Origin: Haliscomenobacter sp040401995 | Lineage (GTDB): Bacteria; Bacteroidota; Bacteroidia; Chitinophagales; Saprospiraceae | DNA: 64,000 nt | Direction of reading: 5' to 3' | NCBI GenBank assembly: GCA_040401995.1 | Contig: JBBANM010000022.1 | Coordinates: 15,775 to 79,774, forward strand | Shown: piece by piece, positions 1 to 8,796 of the stretch | How positions within the stretch are numbered: the stretch's first letter is position 1 | Layout of the letters: every line of letters starts with the position of its first letter | Notes under the pieces: model-generated | What the model was told of the DNA's origin: nothing | Databases searched by the model: none | The model's input: the letters and a program-made list of their open reading frames with translations, nothing else | Made by a program: the position numbers and the translations under genes

Positions 1-1
1 T

Positions 2-1084
2 TACCGGATGAACATTCCGCTGACATCGCCTTTTGTCATCTCTTTGGAAACTGTTACCCAAGCCCAAAATATTGTTGTTCGCATCACCGCAAACAACGGA
101 TTATCTGGATTTGGCGAGTGTAGCCCTTACCGCACGATCGCTGGAGAGACCCAAGACAGCGGTTATGCGGTTGCCCCCTTATTGGCTAAATCATTGATTG
201 GCTACAATCCGCTTGACTTAGGCGGTTGTATCCGCGCCATGAACCAAGCCATTGCTGGCAATCGCTGTGTCAAAAGCGCTTTTGATTTGGCACTTTACGA
301 TTTAGCTGCTCAAATCGCGGGCTTACCCCTCTATGCTTTTTTGGGTGGCGACCCCAACAAGAGCCTCAAAACCGACATGACGGTTGGTATTGGTACTCCA
401 GAAAAAATGGCTCAATCCGCTAAAGCCTACCAAGATGCTGGTTTTTATGCCATCAAATTAAAATTAGGAACCACTGTTGCCGCTGATATAGCCAGAGTAA
501 AAGCCGTTCGCGAAGCTATTGGCTATGATCTTCCCATCAGAGTAGATGCCAATCAAGGCTGGAACCTGGTTACTGCCATTCAGATCTTGAAAGGGCTAGC
601 TCCTTACCATATCGAATACTGCGAAGAACCTATACCTGCATCACAATTCCTGCAATTACCCCAATTGCGACAGCAAAGCCCCATCCCGATCATGGCAGAT
701 GAATCTTGTTTCGATCACCATGACGCGATTCGACTTATTCAGCTTCAGGCCTGCGATTACTTCAACATCAAGCTTTCTAAAGCTGGCGGCATCCATAACG
801 CGCTAAAAATTGCGCATATTGCCGAAGCTGCAGGAATGAATTGCCAGGTAGGCTGTTTTTCCGAAAGTCGTTTAGGGATTAGCGCATTGGCGCACTTTGC
901 CATGGCTGCTATTTCCGTTACCCAATTTGATATGGATGCCCCGCTGATGCTAGCTCAAGACCCCGTTCAGGGCGGAGTAACTTATGGTGAGGCGGGCAGT
1001 GTTACGGTTCCTGATGCGCCTGGCATTGGAGCACATTTAGCGGATAGCTATTTAACAACTCTGGAAGGCGTTACTTTTGGCTAA
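2..1084 (+). CDS. Dipeptide epimerase-like enolase-superfamily enzyme, 5' end outside window
   Basis: This is a muconate-lactonizing/mandelate racemase-type enolase, best matched to L-Ala-D/L-Glu (dipeptide) epimerases that act on peptidoglycan-derived dipeptides. Numbering from the ATG at position 8, the KxK catalytic motif is K150-L-K152. Mg ligands lie in RVDAN (D180), EEP (E206/E207) and DES (D231/E232), and the second catalytic lysine region is KLSK (K255-K258). A late D308-x-D310 motif is the usual dipeptide-amine-binding signature of this subgroup. The reading frame is open to the left edge (codons for Tyr-Arg precede the ATG). Family members normally have about 10 more N-terminal residues before the NIPL strand, so the true start is probably upstream of the window. 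Substrate specificity is inferred, not proven. Confidence 0.82.
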   Translation, partial: YRMNIPLTSPFVISLETVTQAQNIVVRITANNGLSGFGECSPYRTIAGETQDSGYAVAPLLAKSLIGYNPLDLGGCIRAMNQAIAGNRCVKSAFDLALYDLAAQIAGLPLYAFLGGDPNKSLKTDMTVGIGTPEKMAQSAKAYQDAGFYAIKLKLGTTVAADIARVKAVREAIGYDLPIRVDANQGWNLVTAIQILKGLAPYHIEYCEEPIPASQFLQLPQLRQQSPIPIMADESCFDHHDAIRLIQLQACDYFNIKLSKAGGIHNALKIAHIAEAAGMNCQVGCFSESRLGISALAHFAMAAISVTQFDMDAPLMLAQDPVQGGVTYGEAGSVTVPDAPGIGAHLADSYLTTLEGVTFG

Positions 1085-1156
1085 AACCGTTGTCGTGCGG
1101 ACACTCCTACCCCCTGATATGTTACCGCCAAAACATTTCGATCCTATACGGTTGTC

Positions 1157-1164
1157 TATCTTTG
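1157..1164 (+). promoter_or_regulatory. Bacteroidota-type -7 box before the DoxX-like gene
   Basis: TATCTTTG matches the TAnnTTTG -7 consensus used by Bacteroidota RpoD. A weak -33-like TTTC lies at 1136-1139. The predicted transcript start near 1171 leaves a leader of about 70 nt before the ATG at 1243. Assigned by eye only. Confidence 0.5.
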
Positions 1165-1242
1165 CATCATCAAATCAGCAAGAAATGGGATAATACATGT
1201 TGAAAGAAATCATTTTATCCCATTACTTTAAAACCTAAAACA

Positions 1243-1632
1243 ATGAAAAAGTTAACTTTTGAGCGAATTGTTGCTTATGCCGCCGCTGCTATTTTATTGC
1301 AGACCTTGTTTTTCAAATTCACTGCACACCCAGATAGTGTCTATATTTTCACTAAATTAGGGCTGGAACCCTATGGCCGTATTGGACTAGGTTTTATTGA
1401 ACTCATCACCGCCATCCTACTGATCTTCCCTCGTACTGCAAGTATTGGTGCAGCAATTGGAGTAGGTATTTTAGCAGGTGCAATTTTTGCCCACCTTACT
1501 CAACTTGGTATTGTGGTGCGCAACGACGGTGGGTCTTTATTTGCTTTGGCAGTAATTGATTTTATCCTCTGTGCCTATGTACTTTGGGTACGTCGTCGTT
1601 CCTTGCCAATTGTAGGCGGTATTTTTGCTTAA
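1243..1632 (+). CDS. DoxX-like four-helix membrane protein
   Basis: This is a 129-aa integral membrane protein with about four hydrophobic helices (roughly residues 8-25, 45-62, 66-87 and 98-117) and a basic C-terminal WVRRR stretch that should face the cytoplasm. Length and helix spacing fit the DoxX/DoxX-like family, whose biochemical role is poorly defined. It has its own likely promoter (-7 box at 1157) and a clear hairpin terminator at 1663, so it looks monocistronic. The stop codon lies inside a short copy of the GGAACGG inverted-repeat end that also overlaps the stop of the J-domain gene near 8.6 kb. The family call is moderate because small membrane proteins are hard to place by eye. 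Confidence 0.65.
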   Translation: MKKLTFERIVAYAAAAILLQTLFFKFTAHPDSVYIFTKLGLEPYGRIGLGFIELITAILLIFPRTASIGAAIGVGILAGAIFAHLTQLGIVVRNDGGSLFALAVIDFILCAYVLWVRRRSLPIVGGIFA

Positions 1633-1648
1633 GAACGGTTAAACAATA
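1628..1648 (+). repeat. Partial copy of family C inverted-repeat end
   Basis: CTTAAGAACGGTTAAACAAT matches, with one base deleted, the reverse complement of the right arm of the 8607-8772 hairpin element. It overlaps the stop codon of the upstream gene, as the full element does at 8609-8611. Only this end is recognisable here. Confidence 0.5.
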
Positions 1649-1662
1649 GAAGTTCATACTTC

Positions 1663-1698
1663 AAAAAAGCCGGTACATATGAATGTATTGGCTTTTTT
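1663..1698 (+). terminator. Rho-independent terminator after DoxX-like gene
   Basis: The arm AAAAAAGCC (1663-1671) pairs with GGCTTTTTT (1690-1698) around an AT-rich inner stem with one G-T pair, and the right arm ends in a T run. It is symmetrical enough to work in both directions. Confidence 0.75.
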
Positions 1699-1848
1699 CG
1701 TTCGTGTACCACTTTTACACTTTAGAGATTCTGAGTTGATAATAGAACAATACCAGCCCCCACATGATTAGGGGGTTGATTGTACTCTTTTTTTTGACTA
1801 CTTTTACCTCATTCCCCAAGGGATAAGATGCATTAAAACCCATAATTC

Positions 1849-3450
1849 ATGAAGGTAACTTTTCTATGCGCTGTTTTGCTCATATTGAGCAATTTTCTAA
1901 TCGGCCAATCTACGGGGCCGCAAGCAGCGGAAGCCAATCAGAATTCAGCTAATCAGGATTTACAAAAATTCCAACAACTCATTTCTCAATCAGAGCAAGC
2001 CTACACTGCTGGCGATTTTCAACAAGCTGCCAATTATGCCGAGACAGCCGTGGAAGTATCTGAAAGTTTGCATAATCTTTCTTATACGGCATTAGCGTTA
2101 CACCATCAGGGCAAGGCCATGATCAAATTGAGCGGTGGTAAAAGAAATGGCGCCATTTCTATTTTGGAACGAAGCACGCAATTGGCAAAATTGAAGAAAA
2201 ATATTCCGCTGGCGCTGGCTAACTTAGAACTATTGCGCGGCATTGCCAATTACCGGGGCAAAGATCGGGAAGTAATAAAAATAGAACAGCAAATGGCTGA
2301 ATTGAGCGGTCAGCCGATTGTTCCCCTTTCGCCGCCCGTTGTTGCCGATAACCGATCTTCCAACAAGGAAGAAAACCAACGGATCTCAACTGAGCTGTCG
2401 AACTTGGCCGAAGAATTAGCCAATCAAAGCAAACAAACCAACCAAAGCGCCCAAGTGGCAGCTACCTTGAGCTTAGAACGCCAGAAATTGATGGCGCTCA
2501 TTGGCACCCAGCAATCGGCCATCAGCAGCATGTCGGAAAAACAAGCCAAAGACCAACTGATGATCGCCCGTCAAGGTAAAATCGTAGATTCCCTGAACTA
2601 CGAAAAGCAGATCACCACTATGGAACTGATCAATAAAGAGAATGAGATTCAGCGCAAAAACTCGGAGATTGCCCTGAAAAATACCCAGCGTAACTTGTTC
2701 TTAGCAATTAGTGCTTTTGTGCTCATCCTAGCCGCCGGAGTATACAACCGCTACCGAAATATCAAGACCCACAACGTAGTTTTGGAAGAAAAAAACAAAA
2801 TCATCCAGGAAGAACGCCAACGCTCTGAGAATCTACTGCTCAACATCCTCCCTTTTTCAGTTGCTGAAGAGCTGAAAAAACGCGGTCATGCCGACACCCG
2901 CAGTTATGAGCGCGCAACCGTTTTGTTCTCAGATTTCAAAAATTTTACCCGTATTTCAGAGCTCCTTACACCAGAAGAGTTGGTCAAAGAGCTAGATTTT
3001 TGCTTTAAAGGTTTTGATAAGATCATTACAAAATACGGTCTTGAAAAAATCAAAACCATCGGCGATGCTTACATGTGCGCAGGGGGCTTACCGGATCCCA
3101 ACTCTGGCCACCCGGTCAAAGTGGTTCAGGCAGCTTTGGAAATTCAGCATTTCCTTGCTGATCTTAAAATTCAAAGAGAACGAGAAAAACGCCCCTATTT
3201 TGAAGCCCGGGTAGGCATCCACACCGGTCCGCTGATTGCCGGCGTGGTAGGTGATATCAAATTTGCCTACGACATCTGGGGCGACACAGTAAACGTTGCA
3301 GCGCGTATGGAATCCAGCAGCGAGCCCGGCAAAGTGAATATTTCTGCCTCTACTTATAATTTTGTTAAAGATCAATTTAACTGCGATTACCGGGGCAAGA
3401 TTGAAGTAAAAAACAAAGGAGAAGTGGATATGTATTTTGTGCAAAATTAA
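1849..3450 (+). CDS. Membrane-anchored class III adenylate cyclase with periplasmic TPR-like region
   Basis: This 533-aa protein makes cAMP from ATP. A signal peptide (about 1-19) leads into a helical TPR-like periplasmic region (35-145) and a Gln/Ser-rich coiled coil (170-280). One membrane helix (283-301) and a short linker helix precede the cytoplasmic cyclase domain (about 350-533). Metal-binding D362 (LFSDFKNF) and D406 (TIGDAY) are present. Purine-selecting K402 and D475 (AYDIWGD) are the adenine-type pair, where guanylate cyclases carry Glu/Cys. Transition-state residues N482 and R486 (DTVNVAAR) are also present, so it should be an active homodimeric adenylate cyclase. The layout suggests that an envelope signal sensed by the TPR region controls cAMP production. 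No cognate cAMP receptor is adjacent. A terminator follows at 3477. Confidence 0.85.
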   Translation: MKVTFLCAVLLILSNFLIGQSTGPQAAEANQNSANQDLQKFQQLISQSEQAYTAGDFQQAANYAETAVEVSESLHNLSYTALALHHQGKAMIKLSGGKRNGAISILERSTQLAKLKKNIPLALANLELLRGIANYRGKDREVIKIEQQMAELSGQPIVPLSPPVVADNRSSNKEENQRISTELSNLAEELANQSKQTNQSAQVAATLSLERQKLMALIGTQQSAISSMSEKQAKDQLMIARQGKIVDSLNYEKQITTMELINKENEIQRKNSEIALKNTQRNLFLAISAFVLILAAGVYNRYRNIKTHNVVLEEKNKIIQEERQRSENLLLNILPFSVAEELKKRGHADTRSYERATVLFSDFKNFTRISELLTPEELVKELDFCFKGFDKIITKYGLEKIKTIGDAYMCAGGLPDPNSGHPVKVVQAALEIQHFLADLKIQREREKRPYFEARVGIHTGPLIAGVVGDIKFAYDIWGDTVNVAARMESSSEPGKVNISASTYNFVKDQFNCDYRGKIEVKNKGEVDMYFVQN

Positions 3451-3476
3451 GCACCTTGGTGTTTTAGACCATTGAT

Positions 3477-3522
3477 AAAAAGGGGTATTGCAACTTTAGT
3501 AGCTTGCAATACCCCCCTTTTT
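3477..3522 (+). terminator. Terminator after adenylate cyclase
   Basis: GGGGTATTGCAA and TTGCAATACCCC form a perfect 12-bp stem around a 10-nt loop, followed by a T run (3518-3522). Confidence 0.85.
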
Positions 3523-3562
3523 GTCAATGGTAGAAAGCAATAATTTTGAACAATTGAACCCT

Positions 3563-3612
3563 AAAAAACAACAACGTCCTGCTCAGATGATTCCAAGCAG
3601 GACGTGTTTTTT
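3563..3612 (-). terminator. Bidirectional-looking terminator after amt
   Basis: ACGTCCTGCT (3574-3583) pairs with AGCAGGACGT (3596-3605), with an A run on the left and a T run on the right. On the minus strand it lies just downstream of the ammonium transporter stop. Confidence 0.8.
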
Positions 3613-3637
3613 AAGCCCTCTATTGGTTTAAAACCAA

Positions 3638-5008
3638 TCATCCCATTGAAGGAACGCCCAAAAACGGGGTATCTTCAGAAGAAATCTCCTTATTGAATAC
3701 AGTTTCGCCATGCTGGCTGATGTCCAAACCTACTTCCTCTTGCTCTTCAGTAACCCGCAATGGAGAGATCATGTTGGTCACTTTGTAAAGGATCCATGAA
3801 CCTCCAAAAGTAAATACCACCACAAAAAGCATTCCGCCCAAGTGCTTGAACAACAAGGTGAAGTCGCCAGAAGCCATAACACCAGTATCAGCAGCGAAAA
3901 TAGCCGTCATGATCATACCCACCATACCGCCTACGCCATGGCAAGGGAACACGTCCAATGTATCATCCAAGCGAGTACGATTTTTACGAACAACTGCATA
4001 GTTGGAAACAATGGCCGCTGTAAAACCGATGATCAAGCTAGGACCAAAGCTAACATATCCGCAAGCAGGGGTAATAGCAACCAAACCTACTACTGCACCA
4101 ATACAAGCGCCTAATGCTGAAGGTTTGTGACCGCGCATGGTGTCTACCAAGATCCAAGTCAAAGCAGCCGCAGCTGAAGCCAAGTTGGTGTTAAAAAACG
4201 CTTTAACTGCAGTTGCATTAGCAGCCAAGGCAGAACCCGCGTTGAAACCAAACCAACCGAACCAAAGTAAACCAGTACCCAAAATAACATAAGGTGTATT
4301 TACTGGTGTGAAAGATTCGCCTTCAACATGTGATTTGCGACGACCCAATACCATAGCGCCCGCCAATGCTGCGCAACCCGCAGAAATGTGTACTACCGTA
4401 CCACCTGCAAAGTCAAGGATACCCCATTTGAAAAGGAATCCATCAGGGTGCCAGGTCCAGTGCGCCAGTGGTGCATAGATCAACAAACTCCAAAGAGAAA
4501 TGAAGATCATGTAGCTCCAGAAACGTACCCGCTCAGCAAATGAACCAGTAATCAAAGCTGGTGTGATGATGGCAAACTTCAACTGGAAGGCAGCAAAAAG
4601 CACAAAAGGCACATTGGGATAGATCACTGCATCAGGGGCAGTACCTACGCCATTAAACATAAAGTGCGCCATTGGGTTGCCAATAAATCCACCGATTGAA
4701 GGGCCAAAAGCAATGCTAAAGCCTACTACAAACCAGAGGATACTAATAACGGCCAAACAGATAAAGCTCTGCAACATCGTTGAAATGATGTTCTTTGGAC
4801 GTACCATACCGCCATAGAAAAAGGACAAGCCCGGCGTCATGAACAGAACCAAACTAGAAGCTACTAGTACCCAGGCGATATCGCCGGCATCAAGTTTAGC
4901 GTCAGAAGTTGGAAAGTTTGAAGGGTAAACTGCTGCTACAATGGAAATAACGAGCAACAAGATAAAGCCAACTGTAGCCATTGGCTTGTTGGTAATCAAT
5001 TGTGTCAT
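3638..5008 (-). CDS. amt: Ammonium transporter (Amt/MEP/Rh family)
   Basis: This 456-aa inner-membrane channel/transporter for NH4+/NH3 has about 11-12 hydrophobic helices. The twin pore histidines are in GGTVVHISAG and FPCHGVGG. The periplasmic Phe-gate region (FQLKFAIITPA) and the WFGWFGFNAGSAL signature are also present. The acidic C-terminal tail (EEQEEVGLD) is where a GlnK/PII protein would normally dock, but no PII gene is next to it in this window. The first ATG is chosen because a hydrophobic segment follows directly after nine residues. A -7-like box lies at 5077-5084. Monocistronic between the terminator at 3563 and the divergent space at 5009. Confidence 0.95.
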   Translation of the reverse strand: MTQLITNKPMATVGFILLLVISIVAAVYPSNFPTSDAKLDAGDIAWVLVASSLVLFMTPGLSFFYGGMVRPKNIISTMLQSFICLAVISILWFVVGFSIAFGPSIGGFIGNPMAHFMFNGVGTAPDAVIYPNVPFVLFAAFQLKFAIITPALITGSFAERVRFWSYMIFISLWSLLIYAPLAHWTWHPDGFLFKWGILDFAGGTVVHISAGCAALAGAMVLGRRKSHVEGESFTPVNTPYVILGTGLLWFGWFGFNAGSALAANATAVKAFFNTNLASAAAALTWILVDTMRGHKPSALGACIGAVVGLVAITPACGYVSFGPSLIIGFTAAIVSNYAVVRKNRTRLDDTLDVFPCHGVGGMVGMIMTAIFAADTGVMASGDFTLLFKHLGGMLFVVVFTFGGSWILYKVTNMISPLRVTEEQEEVGLDISQHGETVFNKEISSEDTPFLGVPSMG

Positions 5009-5076
5009 ACCGTTTTCATTTAAGATTTGAAAAAGTTGGTGTTGTGTGCTTTAGTTGAATCTCAATAATTCATTTA

Positions 5077-5084
5077 CAAATTTA
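5077..5084 (-). promoter_or_regulatory. Putative -7 box of amt
   Basis: Read on the minus strand this is TAAATTTG, with TTGG (5104-5107) 19 bp upstream as a -33 candidate. The leader would be about 60 nt. Consensus match by eye. Confidence 0.45.
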
Positions 5085-5219
5085 GCAATTCAGCATGGTA
5101 TAACCAATTTTTTTAAGCTTTTTTCAGCAATCAAAACAAATTCATGGAAATCTAGGCGTTTAAAAAAATTTATTGCACCAACCTTGCCAAATTTCCTAAC
5201 AATCTTCGCTTGTTTTTGC

Positions 5220-7595
5220 TCAATTTTCAAGCCCTTCTTTTTTCAAACCCGCTTGAATGTTGGCTGCCAGATCGCTTTTCGCTTTTTCGGCATTGCGATT
5301 AACCCAATAAAACAATCCAAAATACTGCCCATCGGCTTGCATTCCTTCAAAAATGGGTTCGGGCTCGGGGCGGGTTAGGATGCCTTCCTCCCTAATGGCA
5401 TACTGACGTAAGAGATCCAATACGCGCTGTGGATTGGCATTTTTTGCTGCCTTAATTTGCAGATAAAAACGCCGCGGTTGTTGCGTCCAGGAATGATTGA
5501 TGACTTGTTTGTTGATGAGTTCAACGTTGGGAACAATCAGCAAACCGCCATCTGCAGTTCGTATTTTACTGGATCGAATGCCTATCTCTTGTACTTCGCC
5601 TTCTACGCCGTCGATGATGATGATGTTTCCTACGCTGATGGGACGTTCAAAGATTAAACTCAAGCCCGCTACAAAATTGGCGACAAAAGACTGCAAACCA
5701 AATCCTGCTCCTATCGCCAAGGCTCCTACCAAAATGCTGAGTTTTTGAAAATCCAACCCGGCATTCGATAAAGCCAGCAGTATCCCCAGCAATAACATAC
5801 CATAACGTACTATCACGCCAATGGCCATCGGTACACCGCGCTCCAATTTAAAGCGTGGCAATATTTCATCCTCCAATAGTATTTGTAATAACTTGCCCAA
5901 TAGCCAAGAGACTATAATAATCAAAATAAAACCCAAAACACTCCCTACGGTAAGTCGCAATTGTCCGAAACTATATCCCAACAACCAGAATTGTTCGAAT
6001 ACCACGCGGATGGGGTCAAAAAGGCGTAGAAAAATCAAAGCAAAAATAAACCAGGAAATGACCGCCGACCAACGAAATACGACACCCGCCGCTAGGAAAA
6101 TGTTGTTTCTGCGTATAAACCTAGGCGTTCCTGGTTCTACCGGGCGATAGTTTAACCCTACGCGTAATAATCCATCCAAAATCAGTACCCCGCTAAAAGC
6201 AATGAGCCCTACCAATAATATTCGCTCCAATGCCAAATTGAAAACTTCTGCCAGAGTATCATACCCCGACAAATTACCCAATGCGGCCATACTAGCAATC
6301 ACCAAACAGATAGGTGACAACAATTGCATCACGCTATAAAAGGTAGCACTGGTTTTGGATTCCCGGAACCATTGTTTTTCGCGAAGTCCGACTGAAAAGA
6401 AAAATAACGCCAGCAATAAGCTTTCCACCAGCATAAACCAGCGAAAAATGACTTGATTGATAATCGCCGATTTAAGCATCAGGTGTAAAAAAAACAACCC
6501 GCCCACCAAATAGATACTCCAGCGATTGGAACGGATAACAAACCTAGGTATCACCACTATAAAAGGCACCACCAATCCCATTACAATCAAATCACTAAAA
6601 ATTGCTGGGCGGTTGGGATACAACAAAGAACTAAGCAACAGAGAAATCAAAAACGCCGTTGTCAGCGGTTGCGACAAAATCACTTCGCTAGCTAGATTAA
6701 ACTCGTTGTCTTGCTTGCCATTGTTTTCTTTTTTGAAAAATGAATTGGCCAAAAAGAAAAACAACCCCAAACCAATAAATATCAGTAAATGCAGAATCAT
6801 GCGCTCCCGGTTGTTGCGCAAAAACTCTGACAACTCGGTACGGAAGTAATCCAAAGCTACTTTGCGGTAATTCTCGGCTGCCGTAGCGGGTTTGCCACGC
6901 CAGGATAAATTGGGCAAGGGCTCGCGCCGATTGCTCAATAAACTTTGTAGCTCCAATTGTTCCAAGCGCTCCATATTGTCCATATGGTATTGTCCCATCA
7001 ATTTGATGTCGAGCACGCGGTTTTGCAACGACAACAATTCATTAAAACGCCCGGTGAGCAATGAATCTGCCCGCTGTAGTTCTTGTTGTAAAGTATCGAT
7101 GCGAAAATTGATAGCGTTCGGTATGTCTTTAGGTAAGCTGGCTTGAGTAAGCGTCCAGATGATTTGTTGGCGCTTGAGTTCGTCTCGAATCTGCTCCAAC
7201 TGGTCAGAATAATTCGCTAAGTCGCGCTCATAACCGGTCGATTGCCGATATAAGCCCCGCCATTTATTCACCAAGCCGCTGCTGATGCGGGTAGCCACTT
7301 GTTGATCCCAAACATAAGCAGAGATTCCAGTAATAGCTTGTACATCGCCGCGTAGGGAATCAACAGAAGGAGCTATCTCCGTTACAATTGGATTTCGCAA
7401 TACCGGATACAACTCGCTGCGCAAATAAAGGGTGGTATTGCCAAATGCCTCTGCCAACTTTGGCAAGGGAATGGGTTCATTTTTTTGTTTAGCCGTATCG
7501 GCTGCGGAAAGGGGCGCCGGCTCTTGAGCCCACACCGACAGGCTCAAAAAGCAGAACAAGATCGTCAGCCGCCAGTCGCTGCTGGTTTTTCCCAT
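5220..7595 (-). CDS. Large MscS-family mechanosensitive channel with periplasmic domain
   Basis: This 791-aa inner-membrane protein starts with a signal peptide (1-23, ending VWAQ). A helical, coiled-coil-rich periplasmic region runs to about residue 260 and is followed by many membrane helices (265-600). The MscS core begins near 607 with a Gly/Ala-rich pore helix (ALAIGAGFGLQSFVANF). The beta domain follows (GVEGEVQEIG, then IRTADGGLLIVPNVELIN, about 660-698), then the C-terminal alpha/beta domain. This is the long MscK/MscM-like architecture rather than the ~280-aa MscS. The expected role is relief of turgor on hypo-osmotic shock; ion selectivity cannot be judged. It stands alone, with a spacer holding an inverted repeat upstream. 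Confidence 0.88.
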   Translation of the reverse strand: MGKTSSDWRLTILFCFLSLSVWAQEPAPLSAADTAKQKNEPIPLPKLAEAFGNTTLYLRSELYPVLRNPIVTEIAPSVDSLRGDVQAITGISAYVWDQQVATRISSGLVNKWRGLYRQSTGYERDLANYSDQLEQIRDELKRQQIIWTLTQASLPKDIPNAINFRIDTLQQELQRADSLLTGRFNELLSLQNRVLDIKLMGQYHMDNMERLEQLELQSLLSNRREPLPNLSWRGKPATAAENYRKVALDYFRTELSEFLRNNRERMILHLLIFIGLGLFFFLANSFFKKENNGKQDNEFNLASEVILSQPLTTAFLISLLLSSLLYPNRPAIFSDLIVMGLVVPFIVVIPRFVIRSNRWSIYLVGGLFFLHLMLKSAIINQVIFRWFMLVESLLLALFFFSVGLREKQWFRESKTSATFYSVMQLLSPICLVIASMAALGNLSGYDTLAEVFNLALERILLVGLIAFSGVLILDGLLRVGLNYRPVEPGTPRFIRRNNIFLAAGVVFRWSAVISWFIFALIFLRLFDPIRVVFEQFWLLGYSFGQLRLTVGSVLGFILIIIVSWLLGKLLQILLEDEILPRFKLERGVPMAIGVIVRYGMLLLGILLALSNAGLDFQKLSILVGALAIGAGFGLQSFVANFVAGLSLIFERPISVGNIIIIDGVEGEVQEIGIRSSKIRTADGGLLIVPNVELINKQVINHSWTQQPRRFYLQIKAAKNANPQRVLDLLRQYAIREEGILTRPEPEPIFEGMQADGQYFGLFYWVNRNAEKAKSDLAANIQAGLKKEGLEN

Positions 7596-7707
7596 GTGTA
7601 TTGGTAGTTGTTAAAAAAATAGCCTGAACGATGGCGAAGTATACTGATTTTTACCGTTATTGACCTTGATCAGAACTCCTGAAAACGCCGATTTGGGAAA
7701 AAGTAAT

Positions 7708-7866
7708 AGCTTGTTCGGGTTTTGGATCTGAGGCGAAGGAGAGCAAATATTATTTCAGGCGAGGCAAAATTTACAGCCGTATGCGGGCAATACGGCGAAA
7801 ATTTTAACGAAGCATGAAATAAAATTTGTCTCATGGAGCCCAGAATCCAAAATTTGAACGAGCTCT
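7708..7866. repeat. Family B long inverted-repeat element
   Basis: This ~159-bp imperfect palindrome fills much of the 362-bp gap between the MscS gene and the J-domain gene. Its ends (AGCTTGTTCGGGTTTTGGAT on the left; the complement of CCAAAATTTGAACGAGCTCT on the right) are inverted. Inner arms also pair (around AAATATTATTTCA and TGAAATAAAATTT), with a terminal GCCGTAT...ATACGGC hairpin. The right end shares its sequence with the short element at 12351-12408. No open frame in it looks coding. The rest of the gap shows nothing recognisable. Confidence 0.75.
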
Positions 7867-7957
7867 AAAGGTTAAATGTAGGCATTTTTTGATCTTTATT
7901 TAGCTAGCTTTTGTTTAATCCCCAAATTATTTTACATTCGTTTCAAACACTAAAACT

Positions 7958-8611
7958 ATGGACCATCGGCCCCTGAGTCTTCAGGAAAAAGAATCAATAG
8001 TTAAATTCTTTGGCAAACCCATTGAAGAACTCAATCCCCACTCCTATCGCGAACTCCTTCGCGAACTTCGTGTACGTTACCATCCCGATAATTTTGAAAA
8101 ATTTGGCGACGAAACCGTCCGCGAATTGGCTACTGAAAAATTTCAGATCATCGAACACTTGGCAGGCCGGATAGAGGATCATTTCAAAAATGATCCCAAT
8201 ACCCATAGTGCCGATTGGGAGGATTACCTTCAGCGTGATGCCCGTTTCGCCTTTGATCGCATGAAAATTGAAATCAACACCGCGGATAAAGATCTAAAAT
8301 ACCATCTTTTTGGCACTTACTACCGTTGGTTGGTTTATGGCGACAGCTATAAAATTCCGGGTACTCGCGCCCAGATCACCATTGACGACAACCACCAAGG
8401 TAATTCCATAGGTTATCGCGAAACCATTCGTATGTACCTCAGCTTCGGCGAGAACGACTCCACCGAAGACATCGTACGCTGGCTATTCACTAAAATTGAA
8501 GGTCGTGCTGATTCGCTGATCATCCATAAAGAATTGGTGCAAGTCGATTTCAATGCCATCCTCATTGCTTTGAAACGCCAATCTTACTTGTCAATAGGTA
8601 TGAGTGCTTAG
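7958..8611 (+). CDS. J-domain protein with uncharacterised C-terminal region
   Basis: This is a 217-aa soluble protein. Residues about 25-80 read like a DnaJ J-domain: a basic helix II (SYRELLRELRVRY), the HPD tripeptide (H42-P43-D44) and a charged helix III (VRELATEKFQIIEHLAGRI). A J-domain stimulates the ATPase of an Hsp70 (DnaK), so it may recruit Hsp70 to a specific client. The remaining ~130 residues (mixed alpha/beta, Asp/Glu-rich) match no family I know, and there is no Gly/Phe region or zinc finger. It appears monocistronic, with the hairpin element at 8607 overlapping its stop codon and a terminator at 8797. The HPD is clear; Hsp70 partnership is inference. Confidence 0.6.
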   Translation: MDHRPLSLQEKESIVKFFGKPIEELNPHSYRELLRELRVRYHPDNFEKFGDETVRELATEKFQIIEHLAGRIEDHFKNDPNTHSADWEDYLQRDARFAFDRMKIEINTADKDLKYHLFGTYYRWLVYGDSYKIPGTRAQITIDDNHQGNSIGYRETIRMYLSFGENDSTEDIVRWLFTKIEGRADSLIIHKELVQVDFNAILIALKRQSYLSIGMSA

Positions 8612-8772
8612 GAACGGGTGAATAATAAGTGCTCGCTTTTGCCGCTGCTATTTTGCCGTCAATCAACTATCTTTTGAGGCGCAATGTGGTGCATTTTAAC
8701 GAAAAAGATAGGAAGAGTGGCGGTGAAAGAGCAAGGCCAAAGTGAGCACTTATTGTTTAACCGTTCCTTAAG
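8607..8772. repeat. Family C long inverted-repeat element overlapping a stop codon
   Basis: This 166-bp hairpin has outer arms CTTAGGAACGGGTGAATAAT... and the complement of ...ATTGTTTAACCGTTCCTTAAG. An AAGTGCTC/GAGCACTT core follows, with inner arms CTATCTTTT and AAAAGATAG. The TAG stop of the J-domain gene lies inside the left arm. Two short open frames across it are by-products of the palindrome. Confidence 0.75.
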
Positions 8773-8796
8773 TACGAAATTTTCAAAAGCTTTAGT

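Noticed and set aside
5055..5378. 107-codon plus-strand frame between amt and the MscS gene
   Set aside because: It overlaps the MscS 3' end in antisense and the amt promoter, and shows no domain.
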